Origin: Gammaproteobacteria bacterium
GTDB lineage: Bacteria > Pseudomonadota > Gammaproteobacteria > SZUA-152
Direction of reading: 5' to 3'
NCBI GenBank assembly: GCA_022627515.1
Contig: JAKEGK010000051.1
Span: 1-47,304 of the forward strand
DNA: 47,304 nucleotides
The position numbers and the translations under genes are program-made. Positions 17,226 to 27,105 of the stretch are shown piece after piece (position 1 is the stretch's first letter; each line of letters starts with the position of its first letter). The notes beneath the pieces are model-generated. The model saw nothing but the letters and a program-made list of their open reading frames with translations, had not been told where the DNA came from and searched no databases.

Positions 17226-19106
17226 ATGGCCTTAATTCAAATCAGTGAACCGGGGAAGTCCGCCGCACCGCACCAACAGCGCTTGGCGGTGGGTATCGAT
17301 TTGGGCACTACAAATTCCCTCGTGGCTACTGTGCGAAGCGGTATGCCCGTTACCCTGCAGGATGAAAATGGCCGCAGTATCCTGCCCTCCGTGGTGCGTT
17401 ATCTGGCTAATGGCAGCGTCATCACAGGCGAAGCGGCGAAAAAGGCTGCCATCATTGATCCGTTGAATACCATCAGTTCCGTGAAACGCTTGATGGGGCG
17501 TGATATTGCGGACATTAATGCGAGCAGTGGTGATATTCACTATGAATTTGCCGAGACCGGCTCGCCGGCCCCCCGCATCAAGACCGTTGCCGGCAACGTC
17601 AGCGCTATTGAAGTTTCCGCGGAAATCCTCAAGCAATTAAAACACCGGGCGGAACAAGCCCTGGGTGGTGAATTGACCGGCGCCGTTGTCACAGTGCCGG
17701 CCTATTTCGATGACGCACAGCGCCAGGCAACCAAGGATGCCGCGAAGCTGGCGGGTCTGAATGTATTACGCCTGTTAAATGAACCAACTGCCGCTGCAGT
17801 CGCTTATGGTCTGGATAAAAAAGCGGAGGGCGTGCACGTGATTTATGACCTGGGTGGCGGCACTTTTGATGTATCCGTTTTACGGTTGAATCGAGGCGTG
17901 TTCGAGGTGATGTCCACGGCGGGTAATTCAACGCTGGGCGGCGACGATTTTGATCGCGCTATTGCAAATTGGCTGAAACAACAAGCAGCAATTTCCAGTA
18001 ATGTGGATCAATCACTGGTCCGGCAGCTGATACAAAAGGCCTGTGACGCCAAAGAGGCGCTTACTGACGCGGATAGTGTGACTATTGAGATTTCTGATGC
18101 TGCCAACGGTATCAGCTGGCATGGCACATTAACCCGGGACATTCTGCGCGGCTTGATCGATCCGCTAATAAGTCAAACCTTGTTGCCCTGCAAAAGGGCG
18201 TTACGTGACGCCGGCATTACCCGGGATGATATCGCGGATGTGGTGATGGTCGGCGGTTCCACCCGAGTGCCGCGTGTTCGGGAACTGGTGCGGGAGTTTT
18301 TCGGCCGTGAACCGCTGGTGGATGTCGATCCGGAGCTGGTTGTTGCGATAGGCGCGGCGATTCAGGCAGATATCCTTGTGGGTAACAAGCCGCAGGATGA
18401 AATGTTGCTGCTCGACGTCATTCCTCTGTCCCTGGGTATTGAAACCATGGGAGGACTGGCGGAAAAAATCATCCAGCGTAATACAACAATACCCGTTGCC
18501 CGCGCCCAGGAATTCACCACATTCAAGGATGGTCAAACCGCCATGTCCATTCACGTGGTACAGGGCGAGCGGGAACTGGTGAGCGACTGCCGTTCGCTGG
18601 CGAAATTTGAATTGCACGGCATTCCGCCGATGGTGGCGGGAGCGGCCAGAATCCGGGTGACATTTCAGGTCGATGCCGACGGTTTGCTTTCCGTCAGCGC
18701 CAAAGAGCAAACCACCGGCGTGGCGAGCAGTATCCAGGTGAAACCATCCTACGGACTGTCGGATTCCGAGATTGAACACATGCTGCGTGATTCCATGTCT
18801 CATGCCGAGCAGGACGTAACCGCCCGCAATCTGCGAGAGCAACAGGTGGAAGCGGATCGTGTTATTCTGGCGCTGCAAGCGGCGTTAAAAGCGGATGGTG
18901 AGCGATTGTTATCAACCGATGAAATTCGACAGGTGCAAAGCAAGCTGGAAATGCTGCAGAAAACCCGGCAAGGCAATGACCACGCCGCTATCAAACGTGC
19001 AATCGATGATTTGAATCAGGCGAGCACCGAATTCGCCGCGCGGCGCATGAACGAGAGTATAAGCTCAGCAATGGCGGGCCATAAGCTTGATGACTTTGGC
19101 CGGTAA
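17226..19106 (+). CDS. hscA: Fe-S assembly Hsp70 chaperone HscA
   Basis: A 626-residue specialised Hsp70 that releases clusters from IscU in an ATP-dependent cycle with HscB. The nucleotide-binding domain has [59 protein letters not shown] and [16 protein letters not shown]. The substrate-binding domain begins near [17 protein letters not shown], and a helical lid closes the protein. E. coli HscA is 616 residues. Its place between hscB and fdx separates it from general DnaK. Confidence 0.97.
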   Translation: MALIQISEPGKSAAPHQQRLAVGIDLGTTNSLVATVRSGMPVTLQDENGRSILPSVVRYLANGSVITGEAAKKAAIIDPLNTISSVKRLMGRDIADINASSGDIHYEFAETGSPAPRIKTVAGNVSAIEVSAEILKQLKHRAEQALGGELTGAVVTVPAYFDDAQRQATKDAAKLAGLNVLRLLNEPTAAAVAYGLDKKAEGVHVIYDLGGGTFDVSVLRLNRGVFEVMSTAGNSTLGGDDFDRAIANWLKQQAAISSNVDQSLVRQLIQKACDAKEALTDADSVTIEISDAANGISWHGTLTRDILRGLIDPLISQTLLPCKRALRDAGITRDDIADVVMVGGSTRVPRVRELVREFFGREPLVDVDPELVVAIGAAIQADILVGNKPQDEMLLLDVIPLSLGIETMGGLAEKIIQRNTTIPVARAQEFTTFKDGQTAMSIHVVQGERELVSDCRSLAKFELHGIPPMVAGAARIRVTFQVDADGLLSVSAKEQTTGVASSIQVKPSYGLSDSEIEHMLRDSMSHAEQDVTARNLREQQVEADRVILALQAALKADGERLLSTDEIRQVQSKLEMLQKTRQGNDHAAIKRAIDDLNQASTEFAARRMNESISSAMAGHKLDDFGR

Positions 19107-19170
19107 CAACGGCGGAAAACAGGGCCATTATTACTTATTGTCAGAGAAAACACCATCCGGGAAATTTGAA

Positions 19171-19509
19171 ATGCCACAATTGATTTTTTTACCGCATGAA
19201 GAAATATGCCCTGAAGGCGCAGTGATTCAGGCGGAGACTGGCGCCACCATCTGCGATGCCGCGCTGCAAAACGGTATTCCTATTGAGCATGCTTGTGAAA
19301 AATCCTGCGCCTGTACGACCTGCCATGTCATTATTCGTGAAGGTTTTGAATCGCTCGCCGACGCGGATGAGGCGGAAGAAGACCTGCTGGACAAGGCCTG
19401 GGGCCTGGAACCGGAGTCCCGGCTCAGTTGCCAGGCGAAGGTTGCGAACGAAGATCTGGTTATTGAGATTCCCAAATATACCATCAATATGGTGTCGGAA
19501 AATCATTAA
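19171..19509 (+). CDS. fdx: Isc-type [2Fe-2S] ferredoxin Fdx
   Basis: A 112-residue adrenodoxin-type ferredoxin that supplies electrons for cluster assembly. The four ligands are Cys42, Cys48, Cys51 (CEKSCACTTC) and Cys87 (RLSCQAK); the extra Cys46 is also typical of Isc ferredoxins. The frame extends upstream to 19087 inside hscA, but the ATG at 19171 begins MPQLIFLPHEEICPEG, the family start. Confidence 0.96.
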   Translation: MPQLIFLPHEEICPEGAVIQAETGATICDAALQNGIPIEHACEKSCACTTCHVIIREGFESLADADEAEEDLLDKAWGLEPESRLSCQAKVANEDLVIEIPKYTINMVSENH

Positions 19510-19533
19510 AGGAATAGAAGCCGGGAGAACGAC

Positions 19534-19737
19534 ATGTCACTGAAATGGACCGATAGCCTGGACATCGCCATCGCCCTGGATGAAGCCCATCCTGATGCCG
19601 ATCCGCAATTCGTGCGCTTTACCGAGTTGATGCAATGGTGTCTGGATCTGGAAGATTTTGATGACGATCCGAATCACTGTGGTGAAAAAATTCTGGAAGC
19701 GATTCAGATGGCGTGGATCGGCGAACGCGCCGGCTAA
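19534..19737 (+). CDS. iscX: Fe-S assembly protein IscX
   Basis: A 67-residue acidic protein that binds IscS and modulates iron or sulfur delivery. The whole sequence fits the family: [19 protein letters not shown] at the start and [20 protein letters not shown] near the end. A GGAG lies just before the start codon. It is the last gene of the isc cluster; in related genomes ndk often follows soon after, whereas here a repeat element and an oxygenase gene intervene. Confidence 0.95.
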   Translation: MSLKWTDSLDIAIALDEAHPDADPQFVRFTELMQWCLDLEDFDDDPNHCGEKILEAIQMAWIGERAG

Positions 19738-19856
19738 TTTACGGTCACATATAACCATTGCTACTTTGCGTTTGATCCAGGACAAAACAGAGCCTGCGAT
19801 TAACGATTATAGTTTTCTCGCTTTGCTCCGTATGCGGTACAATAGCCGCAATTCCT

Positions 19857-19876
19857 AGCCCGCATTTCTCACCAGG
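19857..19876 (+). repeat. Left terminal inverted repeat of the 298-bp element
   Basis: AGCCCGCATTTCTCACCAGG, a perfect inverted copy of 20135-20154. The match stops at once on both sides. Confidence 0.85.
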
Positions 19877-19928
19877 ATCGCGGGAGCAGGCGCCGGATTC
19901 GCGTTCGTAGGCGCCCGCTCTAGAGCGA

Positions 19929-19952
19929 AAGTGGTAGCCGTAGCTACCACTT
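19929..19952. repeat. Central hairpin of the 298-bp element
   Basis: A perfect 10-bp stem AAGTGGTAGC / GCTACCACTT around a CGTA loop. It is flanked by the palindrome CGCTCTAGAGCG (19916-19927) and enclosed by the outer GCGGGAGC / GCTCCCGC pair. Confidence 0.7.
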
Positions 19953-20068
19953 GGCCGCTCCCGCACATCCTTGTGCTTCGCGGCATAAGTACTTCCTGTA
20001 CAAAAGTGAAGGGCAAGCATACGAACGCGAAGACAAGCCTGAACCGCGATAGGCCGGAGGATTAAACA

Positions 20069-20173
20069 GTGTGTAAAATGTTTAAATTGCAAAGCCGTTT
20101 GTTTATCAAACTAATCTTTTACTTTCTATGGCCGCCTGGTGAGAAATGCGGGCTTGAGGTTCATGAATCATGA
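20069..20173 (+). CDS. Possible 34-residue peptide ORF ending at the oxygenase start
   Basis: A GTG at 20069 lies 8 nt after a strong GGAGG (20056-20060) inside the repeat element. The frame encodes 34 residues with a hydrophobic aromatic centre (LFIKLIFYFLW), runs through the right terminal repeat, and stops at TGA 20171-20173, overlapping the oxygenase ATG as ATGA. The site and junction look like translational coupling. It is short and could be a chance frame or a remnant of a lost element gene. Confidence 0.3.
   Translation: MCKMFKLQSRLFIKLIFYFLWPPGEKCGLEVHES
20135..20154 (-). repeat. Right terminal inverted repeat of the 298-bp element
   Basis: The reverse complement of 19857-19876, without mismatch. 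It ends 15 bp before the oxygenase start codon. Confidence 0.85.
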
Positions 20174-20838
20174 TTTCTGTTTCCGAATTGCCCATGCGCA
20201 CCAGTGACCAACTTGCCCAGACCTTTAAGCGGCAGGGCTATGTAGTTTTACGGCGTGATGAAATCCCGTTACTGGCGGCGCAGTGGAGTAAATTGCAGTC
20301 GATATTGGAACAAATGGACTACGTTAAAGTGGTCGGTGGTGACACCGGTGATGCGCATTCCGTTTGGGTTGGCCGGTTCGTGAATGATGTCGAAAAACCC
20401 CAGTCGTTGCATGCGCTGTCTGAGTTACTGCTGGAGATTTTGATGAATGAAGAGATGCACGCATTTTTCGGACAATTGATCGGGGAGTACCCGCTTTGCG
20501 TGCGCCGTTGTCAGGCTAATCGGCTGTTTTTAAAAGATTTTATAGGTTATCACGTCGACCAGGATACAACGCCTGATTATACTGCGACTGCAGTATTCCA
20601 GTTCAGTGAGCAGTTTGAGGGCGGCGAATTCGTTCTTTATCATCCACAAAGCGGTGAATTAGTTGTAGAACTGCCCAAATACTCCGTATTAGTAATGCGG
20701 GGCGATATTCCGCATGAAGTCATGCCTGTCAGGAACGGGGTACGGCAAACCCTGGCCTGCTTTTTTTCGACCAATTTTGGCGCGACCCGTAAACCACGAT
20801 CTGAAATAAAAACAGTATCAAACGCGCTGCCATACTAG
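20170..20838 (+). CDS. Putative 2-oxoglutarate/Fe(II)-dependent oxygenase
   Basis: A 222-residue protein whose C-terminal half looks like a double-stranded beta-helix dioxygenase. The iron ligands fit His128 and Asp130 (GYHVDQDTTPDYTATAVFQF) and His182 (DIPHEV), with Arg192 (VRQTLACFFS) as the 2-oxoglutarate carboxylate partner. The substrate is unknown; relatives hydroxylate prolyl or other side chains or small molecules. There is no signal peptide, so it is cytosolic. The ATG at 20170 follows GAGG by 10 nt; a second ATG is at 20194. It sits between iscX and ndk, directly after the repeat element. The assignment rests on ligand spacing. Confidence 0.65.
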   Translation: MISVSELPMRTSDQLAQTFKRQGYVVLRRDEIPLLAAQWSKLQSILEQMDYVKVVGGDTGDAHSVWVGRFVNDVEKPQSLHALSELLLEILMNEEMHAFFGQLIGEYPLCVRRCQANRLFLKDFIGYHVDQDTTPDYTATAVFQFSEQFEGGEFVLYHPQSGELVVELPKYSVLVMRGDIPHEVMPVRNGVRQTLACFFSTNFGATRKPRSEIKTVSNALPY

Positions 20839-20962
20839 GCCATGTCTCTTTTAACTGGTTAATATTTTCCCCTCTGGATACGAGATCAAATCCAGCTATT
20901 GACTGTCATAAGCATACAAGCTGCATGATGCGGGCAACTGGTTATTTGCTGCCAATCGAAGT

Positions 20963-20968
20963 TATAAT
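20963..20968 (+). promoter_or_regulatory. Possible ndk promoter -10 box
   Basis: A perfect TATAAT lies about 88 bp before the ndk start codon. The -35 at 17-18 bp spacing is poor (GGTTAT/TGGTTA), so this is only a candidate. Confidence 0.35.
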
Positions 20969-21055
20969 CACCCGTTTAACTATGTGATATCCGGCGAATT
21001 TGGGCGATTGCGCCTATACGCCGCTACAAAAACCAAAATACCTGGAGTATCCGAA

Positions 21056-21487
21056 ATGGCAATAGAACGTACCTTTTCCATCATTAAACCCGATGCGGTA
21101 GCAAAAAACGTGATTGGCGAGATTTATTCCCGATTTGAAAAAGCCGGTTTGAAAATCATCTCGGCAAAAATGCTGCATCTGACCAGGAAGCAAGCCGAGG
21201 GCTTTTACGCGGTCCACAAAGAACGGCCGTTTTTCAAAGACTTGGTCGAGTTTATGACTTCCGGCCCGGTAATGGTACAGGTATTGGAGGGCGAAAATGC
21301 CGTGGCACGCAATCGCGCCATTATGGGAGCGACCAATCCAAAGGACGCTGAACCCGGGACTATTCGGGCGGATTTTGCCACGACTATTGACGAAAACGCC
21401 GTGCACGGATCGGATGGACCGGATACCGCGAAAACTGAAATCGCGTTTTTCTTCTCGGAGCAGGAGCTTTGTCCCCGCACGCGCTGA
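21056..21487 (+). CDS. ndk: Nucleoside diphosphate kinase Ndk
   Basis: A 143-residue enzyme that transfers the gamma phosphate between nucleoside di- and triphosphates through a phosphohistidine. The active site His117 is in [21 protein letters not shown]. The start [15 protein letters not shown] is the family N-terminus, preceded by GGAG 9 nt upstream; the frame is open further upstream but those residues are not conserved. It begins the conserved run that continues with rlmN. Confidence 0.97.
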   Translation: MAIERTFSIIKPDAVAKNVIGEIYSRFEKAGLKIISAKMLHLTRKQAEGFYAVHKERPFFKDLVEFMTSGPVMVQVLEGENAVARNRAIMGATNPKDAEPGTIRADFATTIDENAVHGSDGPDTAKTEIAFFFSEQELCPRTR

Positions 21488-21605
21488 AGCCGTAATTACG
21501 CTAAACTCGTTTATGTGATTGAACAGAAATTCAGGCATAGTACCTGACATTTACCACTAACCGTAGGCCACACGGGCCACTAGCACTGAAATAGAGATCC
21601 AGTAC

Positions 21606-22718
21606 TTGCAAACGTCATCATCCAAAATCAACTTGCTGAATTTGTCACGCCCTGACTTGGAGTCTTTTTTCACTGAATTGGGTGAAAAACCGTTTCGCGC
21701 GTCACAAATGTTCCAATGGATCTATCAGCTGGGGGTAGACGATTTTGATGCCATGACTAATCTCAGCAAAAATTTGCGGGCGAAATTAAAGGAGATTGCG
21801 GAAATTCGAGTGCCCATGGTGGTAACCGATCAGAAATCCAGTGACGGTACTCACAAGTGGGTATTGGAGATTGATTCCGGTAATCACATTGAAACCGTGT
21901 TCATTCCGGAGCAGGGCCGCGGCACCTTGTGCGTATCATCCCAGGTAGGATGCGCATTGGCATGTTCATTCTGTTCCACTGCGCAGCAAGGCTTTAACCG
22001 CAATTTATCAACTGCCGAGATCATTGGGCAAATCTGGATCGCCAACCGCTCGCTGGGATTTGATCCCAAAGGGCAGCGCATTGTATCCAATGTTGTCATG
22101 ATGGGCATGGGTGAACCCTTGCTGAACTTTGAAAACGTCGTCAAGGCAATGGATCTGATGATGGATGATTTTGCCTATGGTTTGTCAAAGCGGCGGGTTA
22201 CGCTTAGCACGGCAGGAGTCGTGCCGGCTATTGATCGTTTATGTGAAGTAAGTGATGTCAGCCTGGCCTTATCCTTACACGCTCCAAATGACACACTGCG
22301 CAATGAACTGGTCCCGCTAAACAAGAAGTACCCGATTCAGGAAGTGCTGGCGGCCTGCAGGCGCTATGTGGGACAGGACCGCCGCCGTATCACAATCGAA
22401 TATGTTATGCTGGACGGCGTTAATGACAGCCTGGAACATGCGCATGAACTGGTGCGCTTGCTAAAAGACATGCCGGTAAAAGTAAACCTGATTCCTTTCA
22501 ATCCTTTCCCGCAAACACGCTATCGGCGTTCATCGAAACAGGCTCTGGACCGCTTCCGTGACGTGCTGATGCAGCATAATCTGATGACGATTACCCGTAA
22601 AACGCGCGGTGATGATATTGACGCCGCCTGTGGCCAACTGGTCGGTAAGGTTCTGGATAAAACCAAACGCACCCGGCAGAAGTCCGGGCACATTACCGTT
22701 TCGCGAGGCGTTTCCTGA
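21606..22718 (+). CDS. rlmN: Dual-specificity RNA methyltransferase RlmN
   Basis: A 370-residue radical SAM enzyme that methylates C2 of A2503 in 23S rRNA and A37 in some tRNAs. The [4Fe-4S] motif is Cys116, Cys120, Cys123 (CALACSFC). The methyl-carrying cysteine is near residue 342 ([11 protein letters not shown]), with a partner Cys (C109 in TLCVSS is also present but not a ligand). [10 protein letters not shown] is the usual GGEP-type loop. No ATG precedes the conserved part, so the TTG at 21606 is the likely start. Its stop overlaps the pilF start as ATGA. Being an Fe-S enzyme, it is a client of the isc cluster upstream. Confidence 0.95.
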   Translation: MQTSSSKINLLNLSRPDLESFFTELGEKPFRASQMFQWIYQLGVDDFDAMTNLSKNLRAKLKEIAEIRVPMVVTDQKSSDGTHKWVLEIDSGNHIETVFIPEQGRGTLCVSSQVGCALACSFCSTAQQGFNRNLSTAEIIGQIWIANRSLGFDPKGQRIVSNVVMMGMGEPLLNFENVVKAMDLMMDDFAYGLSKRRVTLSTAGVVPAIDRLCEVSDVSLALSLHAPNDTLRNELVPLNKKYPIQEVLAACRRYVGQDRRRITIEYVMLDGVNDSLEHAHELVRLLKDMPVKVNLIPFNPFPQTRYRRSSKQALDRFRDVLMQHNLMTITRKTRGDDIDAACGQLVGKVLDKTKRTRQKSGHITVSRGVS

Positions 22719-23479
22719 TGCGAACGCTGGTGGCAGCTTTACTGGTGATTGTGCTGGCGGGATGTTCCAGTATTGAAAATTACAAGAACGAGCAGGCTAA
22801 GAACGAACGTCTGGTGGAAACGCAGGTGCAGCTTGGAGTTGGCTATTACGAGCAGGGTAATTACGAAGTGGCTTTGGAAAAACTGCAAAAGGCGCTGGAA
22901 TTAAAGTCCGACTACGGGCCGGCCCATAGCGCCATGGCCTTGGTTTACGAAAAAATGCAGAAGTATGACAAGGCGGATGAGCATTACCGGGAGGCAATTG
23001 ATTTGAGCCCGGAAGATGGCGGCATATACAACAACTATGGCGTATTTCTCTGTAAAAGGAACCGTGCGGAAGAGGCTGAAAAATACTTTATCAAGGCAAT
23101 ACAAATACCGTTATACGCCACTCCCGAACTGGCTTATGAAAATGCCGGCGCCTGTGCCCGCCGGATACCGGATAGCGAGAAAGCGGAAAGATACTTGAAC
23201 AAAGCGCTGGAACTGAATCCGAATCTGCCCACGGCGTTAATTAACATGGCGGAAATCCGTTTTGCTCAGGAACGTTTTCTTTCATCCCGCGGATATTTAC
23301 AGCGCTATGAAGCCGTTTCCCCTCATAGTGCTGAAAGTCTCTGGCTAGGGATTCGCATTGAACGTAAATTGGGTGATAAAAATGCCGAGGCAAATTATAA
23401 AAAACAATTGCAGACCAAATTTCCGAAGTCAGAACAATTCAGAATGATGCTTAACTCTCTGGAAGAGGACCAATCATGA
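22718..23479 (+). CDS. pilF: Type IV pilus biogenesis lipoprotein PilF (PilW)
   Basis: A 253-residue outer-membrane lipoprotein with TPR repeats that helps assemble the PilQ secretin. The signal peptide ends in the lipobox LAGC (Cys16). TPR units follow, for example around VQLGVGYYEQGNYEVALEKL, AHSAMALVYEKMQKYDKADE and GGIYNNYGVFLCKRNRAEEA. It overlaps rlmN at the start and rodZ at the end by ATGA junctions. It complements pilU at 9.3-10.4 kb. Confidence 0.93.
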   Translation: MRTLVAALLVIVLAGCSSIENYKNEQAKNERLVETQVQLGVGYYEQGNYEVALEKLQKALELKSDYGPAHSAMALVYEKMQKYDKADEHYREAIDLSPEDGGIYNNYGVFLCKRNRAEEAEKYFIKAIQIPLYATPELAYENAGACARRIPDSEKAERYLNKALELNPNLPTALINMAEIRFAQERFLSSRGYLQRYEAVSPHSAESLWLGIRIERKLGDKNAEANYKKQLQTKFPKSEQFRMMLNSLEEDQS

Positions 23480-24492
23480 GTGATGTAGCGGAAGTTCAGG
23501 AATCCAAGACCAAGGAATCCGGTGAAGCTGCCCCAAAAATTGCTCCCTGGGAAAAGTTACGCCAGGCCAGAGAAAAACAGAATTTGACCCCGGCCGATAT
23601 CGCAAAGGAATTGAAACTGGATATCCGTTTTGTCAAAGCCCTGGAAGCCGGCGAACTGGAAAAATTACCCCAACCGGTTTACACAGCGGGTTATATTCGG
23701 GCTTACGCAAAGCTGGTTGCGCTGCCGCCGGATGACATTGTCGGTGAGTATGCATCGCAGGAATCAACCAGCATGCCCGAAATCATCCAGAGCCGTGAAA
23801 AAATACCGGCGCGTTACCGACATGTGGAACATGCATTGCCGAAAAGCTTTTCCGTATCGCAGGGGCAGGAAGACAAAAAATCCATACGACTGTTCATAGG
23901 CGCCCTGGCCGTCGCGGTGGTGCTGGCCATTGTCTGGCAGATATATACCAACATGCAGGCGCCGGAGGCTGAGCTGCCTTTGGATACACCACTCGAATCC
24001 CCGGCGCAAGATGCCGGCGAAACCAGTGGTGAAGCGGCGCAACCGGCTGGCGAATTACAGGAACAAAAAACTATAAAGCTGACATTGCCCGGGCAATCCA
24101 CCGCGGCAACCGATGTATCAGGAAATCTTCAGGTGAATGCGCAGTTGATGGCGAATGTCGCTTTACGTTTTTCCGAGGATTCCTGGGTTGATATCCGGGA
24201 CGCGGCGGGTAAACCGCTGATGCGCCGTCTGGGCAAGGCGGGAAGCAGTATTTCTGTCACGGGTGTGCCGCCCTTTGAAATTTTGTTGGGTTTTAGTCCC
24301 GGGGTCAGCATCGAGTATAATGGTGAGCCGTATGATATATCCAGCATCCAGATCAGGCCGGTTGCCCGGTTTAGATTGGAGAGCGGAAAGGCTCCGACCG
24401 TTTTACAAGGTCCCGGGCCAAGCGCGTTGACAGGCAATACTGTAACCAGTTCCGATAAAGCAAAGGACTTTGGACCTTCACAAGATGAGTAA
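23476..24492 (+). CDS. rodZ: Cytoskeletal transmembrane protein RodZ
   Basis: A 338-residue bitopic membrane protein that links MreB filaments to the elongation machinery and keeps rod shape. The cytoplasmic helix-turn-helix lies at about 24-92 ([20 protein letters not shown] and [13 protein letters not shown]). A transmembrane helix covers about 137-157. A proline- and acid-rich linker follows, then a periplasmic beta domain (about 220-300) with [19 protein letters not shown]. It overlaps the pilF stop and lies 8 bp before ispG. Confidence 0.93.
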   Translation: MSDVAEVQESKTKESGEAAPKIAPWEKLRQAREKQNLTPADIAKELKLDIRFVKALEAGELEKLPQPVYTAGYIRAYAKLVALPPDDIVGEYASQESTSMPEIIQSREKIPARYRHVEHALPKSFSVSQGQEDKKSIRLFIGALAVAVVLAIVWQIYTNMQAPEAELPLDTPLESPAQDAGETSGEAAQPAGELQEQKTIKLTLPGQSTAATDVSGNLQVNAQLMANVALRFSEDSWVDIRDAAGKPLMRRLGKAGSSISVTGVPPFEILLGFSPGVSIEYNGEPYDISSIQIRPVARFRLESGKAPTVLQGPGPSALTGNTVTSSDKAKDFGPSQDE

Positions 24493-24500
24493 TCATTGCA

Positions 24501-25691
24501 ATGAGCCAGCCAGTATTTAAAATCAATCGTCGGCAATCTCGGCAAATCATGGTGGGACATGTACCGGTTGGCGGTAATGCGCCGATTGCGGTGCAGAGCA
24601 TGACCAATACTGAAACCACGGATGTTGAAAGCACCGTCAGGCAGATCAAAGCTCTTGAAGCAGTGGGCGCCGATATTGTACGCGTATCCGTGCCTAGCAT
24701 GGAGGCCGCCGAGGCGTTTGGCAGAATCAAACAGCAAGTCAGTGTGCCTCTCATCAGTGATATCCACTTTGACTATAAGATCGCCTTGCGTGTTGCGGAA
24801 CTGGGCGCCGATTGCCTGCGGATCAATCCGGGCAATATTGGCCGCGAAGACCGGGTGCGCGCGGTGGTGGGGTCGGCAAGGGATCGCAATATTCCCATCC
24901 GCATCGGCGTGAATGCCGGTTCACTGGAAAAGGAATTGCAGAAAAAATACGGTGAGCCTACTCCGCAAGCGCTGGTGGAATCAGCCAAACGCCATATCGA
25001 TATTCTGGACCGGCTGGATTTTCAAAACTTCAAGGTCAGCCTGAAAGCATCGGATGTATTTATGACGGTGCTCGCCTACCGTGAACTCGCAACGCAGATA
25101 GAACAACCCTTGCATCTTGGGATTACGGAAGCGGGCGGTATGCGCTCAGGATCTGTCAAATCCGCTATTGGCCTGGGCATGCTGCTGGCCGAAGGTATCG
25201 GCGATACCATTCGCGTATCCCTCGCGGCCGATCCGGCGGAAGAAATCAAGGTCGGGTTTGATATTCTGAAGAGCCTGCATATACGCAGTAAAGGCATTAA
25301 CTTTATTGCCTGCCCATCATGTTCGCGGCAAAACTTTGATGTAATTTCGACAGTGAATGCCCTTGAAGCGCGCCTGGAAGATATTCTGGTTCCAATGGAT
25401 GTGGCGATTATCGGCTGTGTCGTCAACGGCCCCGGTGAGGCGCGTGAGGCGGATGTCGGATTAGCCGGCGGCTCACCCAATTTGTTGTATGTTAACGGCA
25501 AACCTGACCATAAAGTGGAAAATGAACAGCTGGTCGCTGAACTGGAAAGGGTGGTGCGCGCGGAAGTGGATAAACGTTTGCAGGAAAACGCTAACAGCAC
25601 TTCATCGGTATCACTGCGTGTTACTGACGGTGGCGTTACCGTGTCGCCACAACAGGACCAGGCTGTTGCCATTCAGAAGTTGACGGGATAG
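24501..25691 (+). CDS. ispG: 4-hydroxy-3-methylbut-2-enyl diphosphate synthase IspG
   Basis: A 396-residue [4Fe-4S] enzyme that converts methylerythritol cyclodiphosphate to HMBPP in the non-mevalonate isoprenoid pathway. The TIM barrel begins [17 protein letters not shown] and contains [10 protein letters not shown]. The cluster ligands lie in the C-terminal part, in [13 protein letters not shown] and [11 protein letters not shown]. The last 30 residues are a tail rich in Ser, Thr and Gln, longer than in E. coli IspG (372). No strong ribosome site precedes it, so it is probably coupled to rodZ. Confidence 0.95.
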   Translation: MSQPVFKINRRQSRQIMVGHVPVGGNAPIAVQSMTNTETTDVESTVRQIKALEAVGADIVRVSVPSMEAAEAFGRIKQQVSVPLISDIHFDYKIALRVAELGADCLRINPGNIGREDRVRAVVGSARDRNIPIRIGVNAGSLEKELQKKYGEPTPQALVESAKRHIDILDRLDFQNFKVSLKASDVFMTVLAYRELATQIEQPLHLGITEAGGMRSGSVKSAIGLGMLLAEGIGDTIRVSLAADPAEEIKVGFDILKSLHIRSKGINFIACPSCSRQNFDVISTVNALEARLEDILVPMDVAIIGCVVNGPGEAREADVGLAGGSPNLLYVNGKPDHKVENEQLVAELERVVRAEVDKRLQENANSTSSVSLRVTDGGVTVSPQQDQAVAIQKLTG

Positions 25692-25817
25692 CCGCGCTCA
25701 AGACAACTGCTAAAACACCGCCCGCAATCATCAGGCCACGGCTAACCGCGCACACTTAGTTACAAAATGAAAACAAGCAACAATAAATAATAAGAACGCG
25801 TAAAGAGGTTCAGTATT

Positions 25818-27080
25818 TTGTCAAAAATAATCCAAGCAATCCGCGGTATGAATGATATTACGCCGGACAATACCGCGCTCTGGCAGACGCTGGAAAATAC
25901 CGTTAAGCACACCGTTGTGACCTACGGCTACCAGGAACTTCGTTTCCCCCTTGTGGAGAAAACCGAATTGTTTGCCCGGTCTATCGGTGAAGTGACCGAT
26001 ATTGTGGAAAAGGAGATGTATACTTTCGAGGACCGCAATGGCGACAGCCTGACCTTGCGTCCCGAAGGCACCGCCGGTTGTGTGCGTGCATGCATTGAAA
26101 ACGGTTTACTGCACAATCAATCGCAACGCTTATGGTATATCGGACCCATGTTTCGTCATGAGCGCCCGCAAAAAGGGCGTTACCGCCAGTTTCACCAGGT
26201 GGGCGTTGAAGCGTTTGGCATGCAGGGTCCGGATATCGATGCCGAGCTTATTATTATGAGCGCCAGGATCTGGAAACGGCTCGGATTGAATGATCTTGAA
26301 TTACAGATAAACTCCCTGGGCAGCGCAGAAAGCCGCCAGGCTTACCGCAATGTTCTGGTGGATTACTTTTCAAGCCACCATGCGCAATTGGATGAAGACA
26401 GCCAGCGCCGTTTGCACAGTAATCCCTTGCGTATTCTGGACAGCAAAAATCCGGACATGCAGCAACTCATTGAGAACGCTCCCAGGCTGCATGATCATCT
26501 GGATCAGGAATGCGTCGAGCATTTTCACGCGTTGCAATCACTATTGAACACGTTGGGGATAGCGTACCGTGTTAATCAGCGTCTGGTGCGCGGGCTCGAT
26601 TATTATAACAAGACGGTTTTTGAGTGGATTACCACGCAACTGGGCGCGCAGGGTACTGTGTGTGCCGGCGGGCGCTATGACGGGCTGGTTGAACAACTGG
26701 GAGGCAAACCGGTTCCGGCAGCAGGATTTGCATTGGGCCTGGAGCGGCTCATCGAACTGGTGCGAGACAAACTGCAGCCGGATGTAGCGCCGCATGCATA
26801 TTTGGTAATAGCGAGTGACGCCGCGATGGCGCCGGGACTGCAAATCAGTGAATCACTCAGAGAACAAATGCCGGGTTTGCGCCTGCTGGTGCATTGCGGT
26901 GGAGGCAGTTTTAAAAGCCAGTTTAAACGCGCTGATAAAAGTGGCGCGGGAGTGGCGCTCATACTGGGCGACGATGAGCTCGCAAATAATACAATAAGTG
27001 TGAAATACCTGAGAGAAGAAAAACCCCAGCAGACTTTTGGTCAGGATGAATTGAAAAATTTTTTACAAGCACTGATTTAA
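25818..27080 (+). CDS. hisS: Histidyl-tRNA synthetase HisS
   Basis: A 420-residue class II aminoacyl-tRNA synthetase. Motif 1 is near [13 protein letters not shown], motif 2 is [16 protein letters not shown] with [15 protein letters not shown], and the histidine-specific segments are [15 protein letters not shown] and [14 protein letters not shown]. The C-terminal anticodon-binding domain starts near residue 325. The family start [13 protein letters not shown] follows a TTG at 25818, preceded by AGAGG 9 nt upstream, so TTG is the likely start codon. Confidence 0.96.
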   Translation: MSKIIQAIRGMNDITPDNTALWQTLENTVKHTVVTYGYQELRFPLVEKTELFARSIGEVTDIVEKEMYTFEDRNGDSLTLRPEGTAGCVRACIENGLLHNQSQRLWYIGPMFRHERPQKGRYRQFHQVGVEAFGMQGPDIDAELIIMSARIWKRLGLNDLELQINSLGSAESRQAYRNVLVDYFSSHHAQLDEDSQRRLHSNPLRILDSKNPDMQQLIENAPRLHDHLDQECVEHFHALQSLLNTLGIAYRVNQRLVRGLDYYNKTVFEWITTQLGAQGTVCAGGRYDGLVEQLGGKPVPAAGFALGLERLIELVRDKLQPDVAPHAYLVIASDAAMAPGLQISESLREQMPGLRLLVHCGGGSFKSQFKRADKSGAGVALILGDDELANNTISVKYLREEKPQQTFGQDELKNFLQALI

Positions 27081-27105
27081 ACATTCAAGACACTGGAGAG
27101 CGAAC

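Larger units (their letters stand above)
19857..20154. mobile_element. MITE-like 298-bp element with perfect terminal inverted repeats
   Basis: The ends are perfect 20-bp inverted repeats: AGCCCGCATTTCTCACCAGG at 19857-19876 and its reverse complement at 20135-20154. Inside are nested palindromes: TTCGCGTTCGTA (19898-19909) pairs with TACGAACGCGAA (20020-20031), GCGGGAGC (19880-19887) with GCTCCCGC (19957-19964), and a 10-bp stem-loop spans 19929-19952 around GTGGTAGC. No transposase is encoded. I see no clear target-site duplication. This is the structure of a non-autonomous transposable element, but the family cannot be named from the sequence alone. Confidence 0.7.
19738..20169. other. 432-bp non-genic stretch between iscX and the oxygenase gene
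   Basis: The first 119 bp are unique sequence with a TACAAT box (19838-19843) but no good -35. The remainder is the 298-bp palindromic element described separately, plus 15 bp leading into the oxygenase gene. Confidence 0.7.

Noticed and set aside
19745-20092. 115-codon minus-strand frame across the repeat element
   Set aside because: It spans the palindromes and the left terminal repeat and enters unique sequence outside the element, so it is not an element gene; no ribosome site or known motif.
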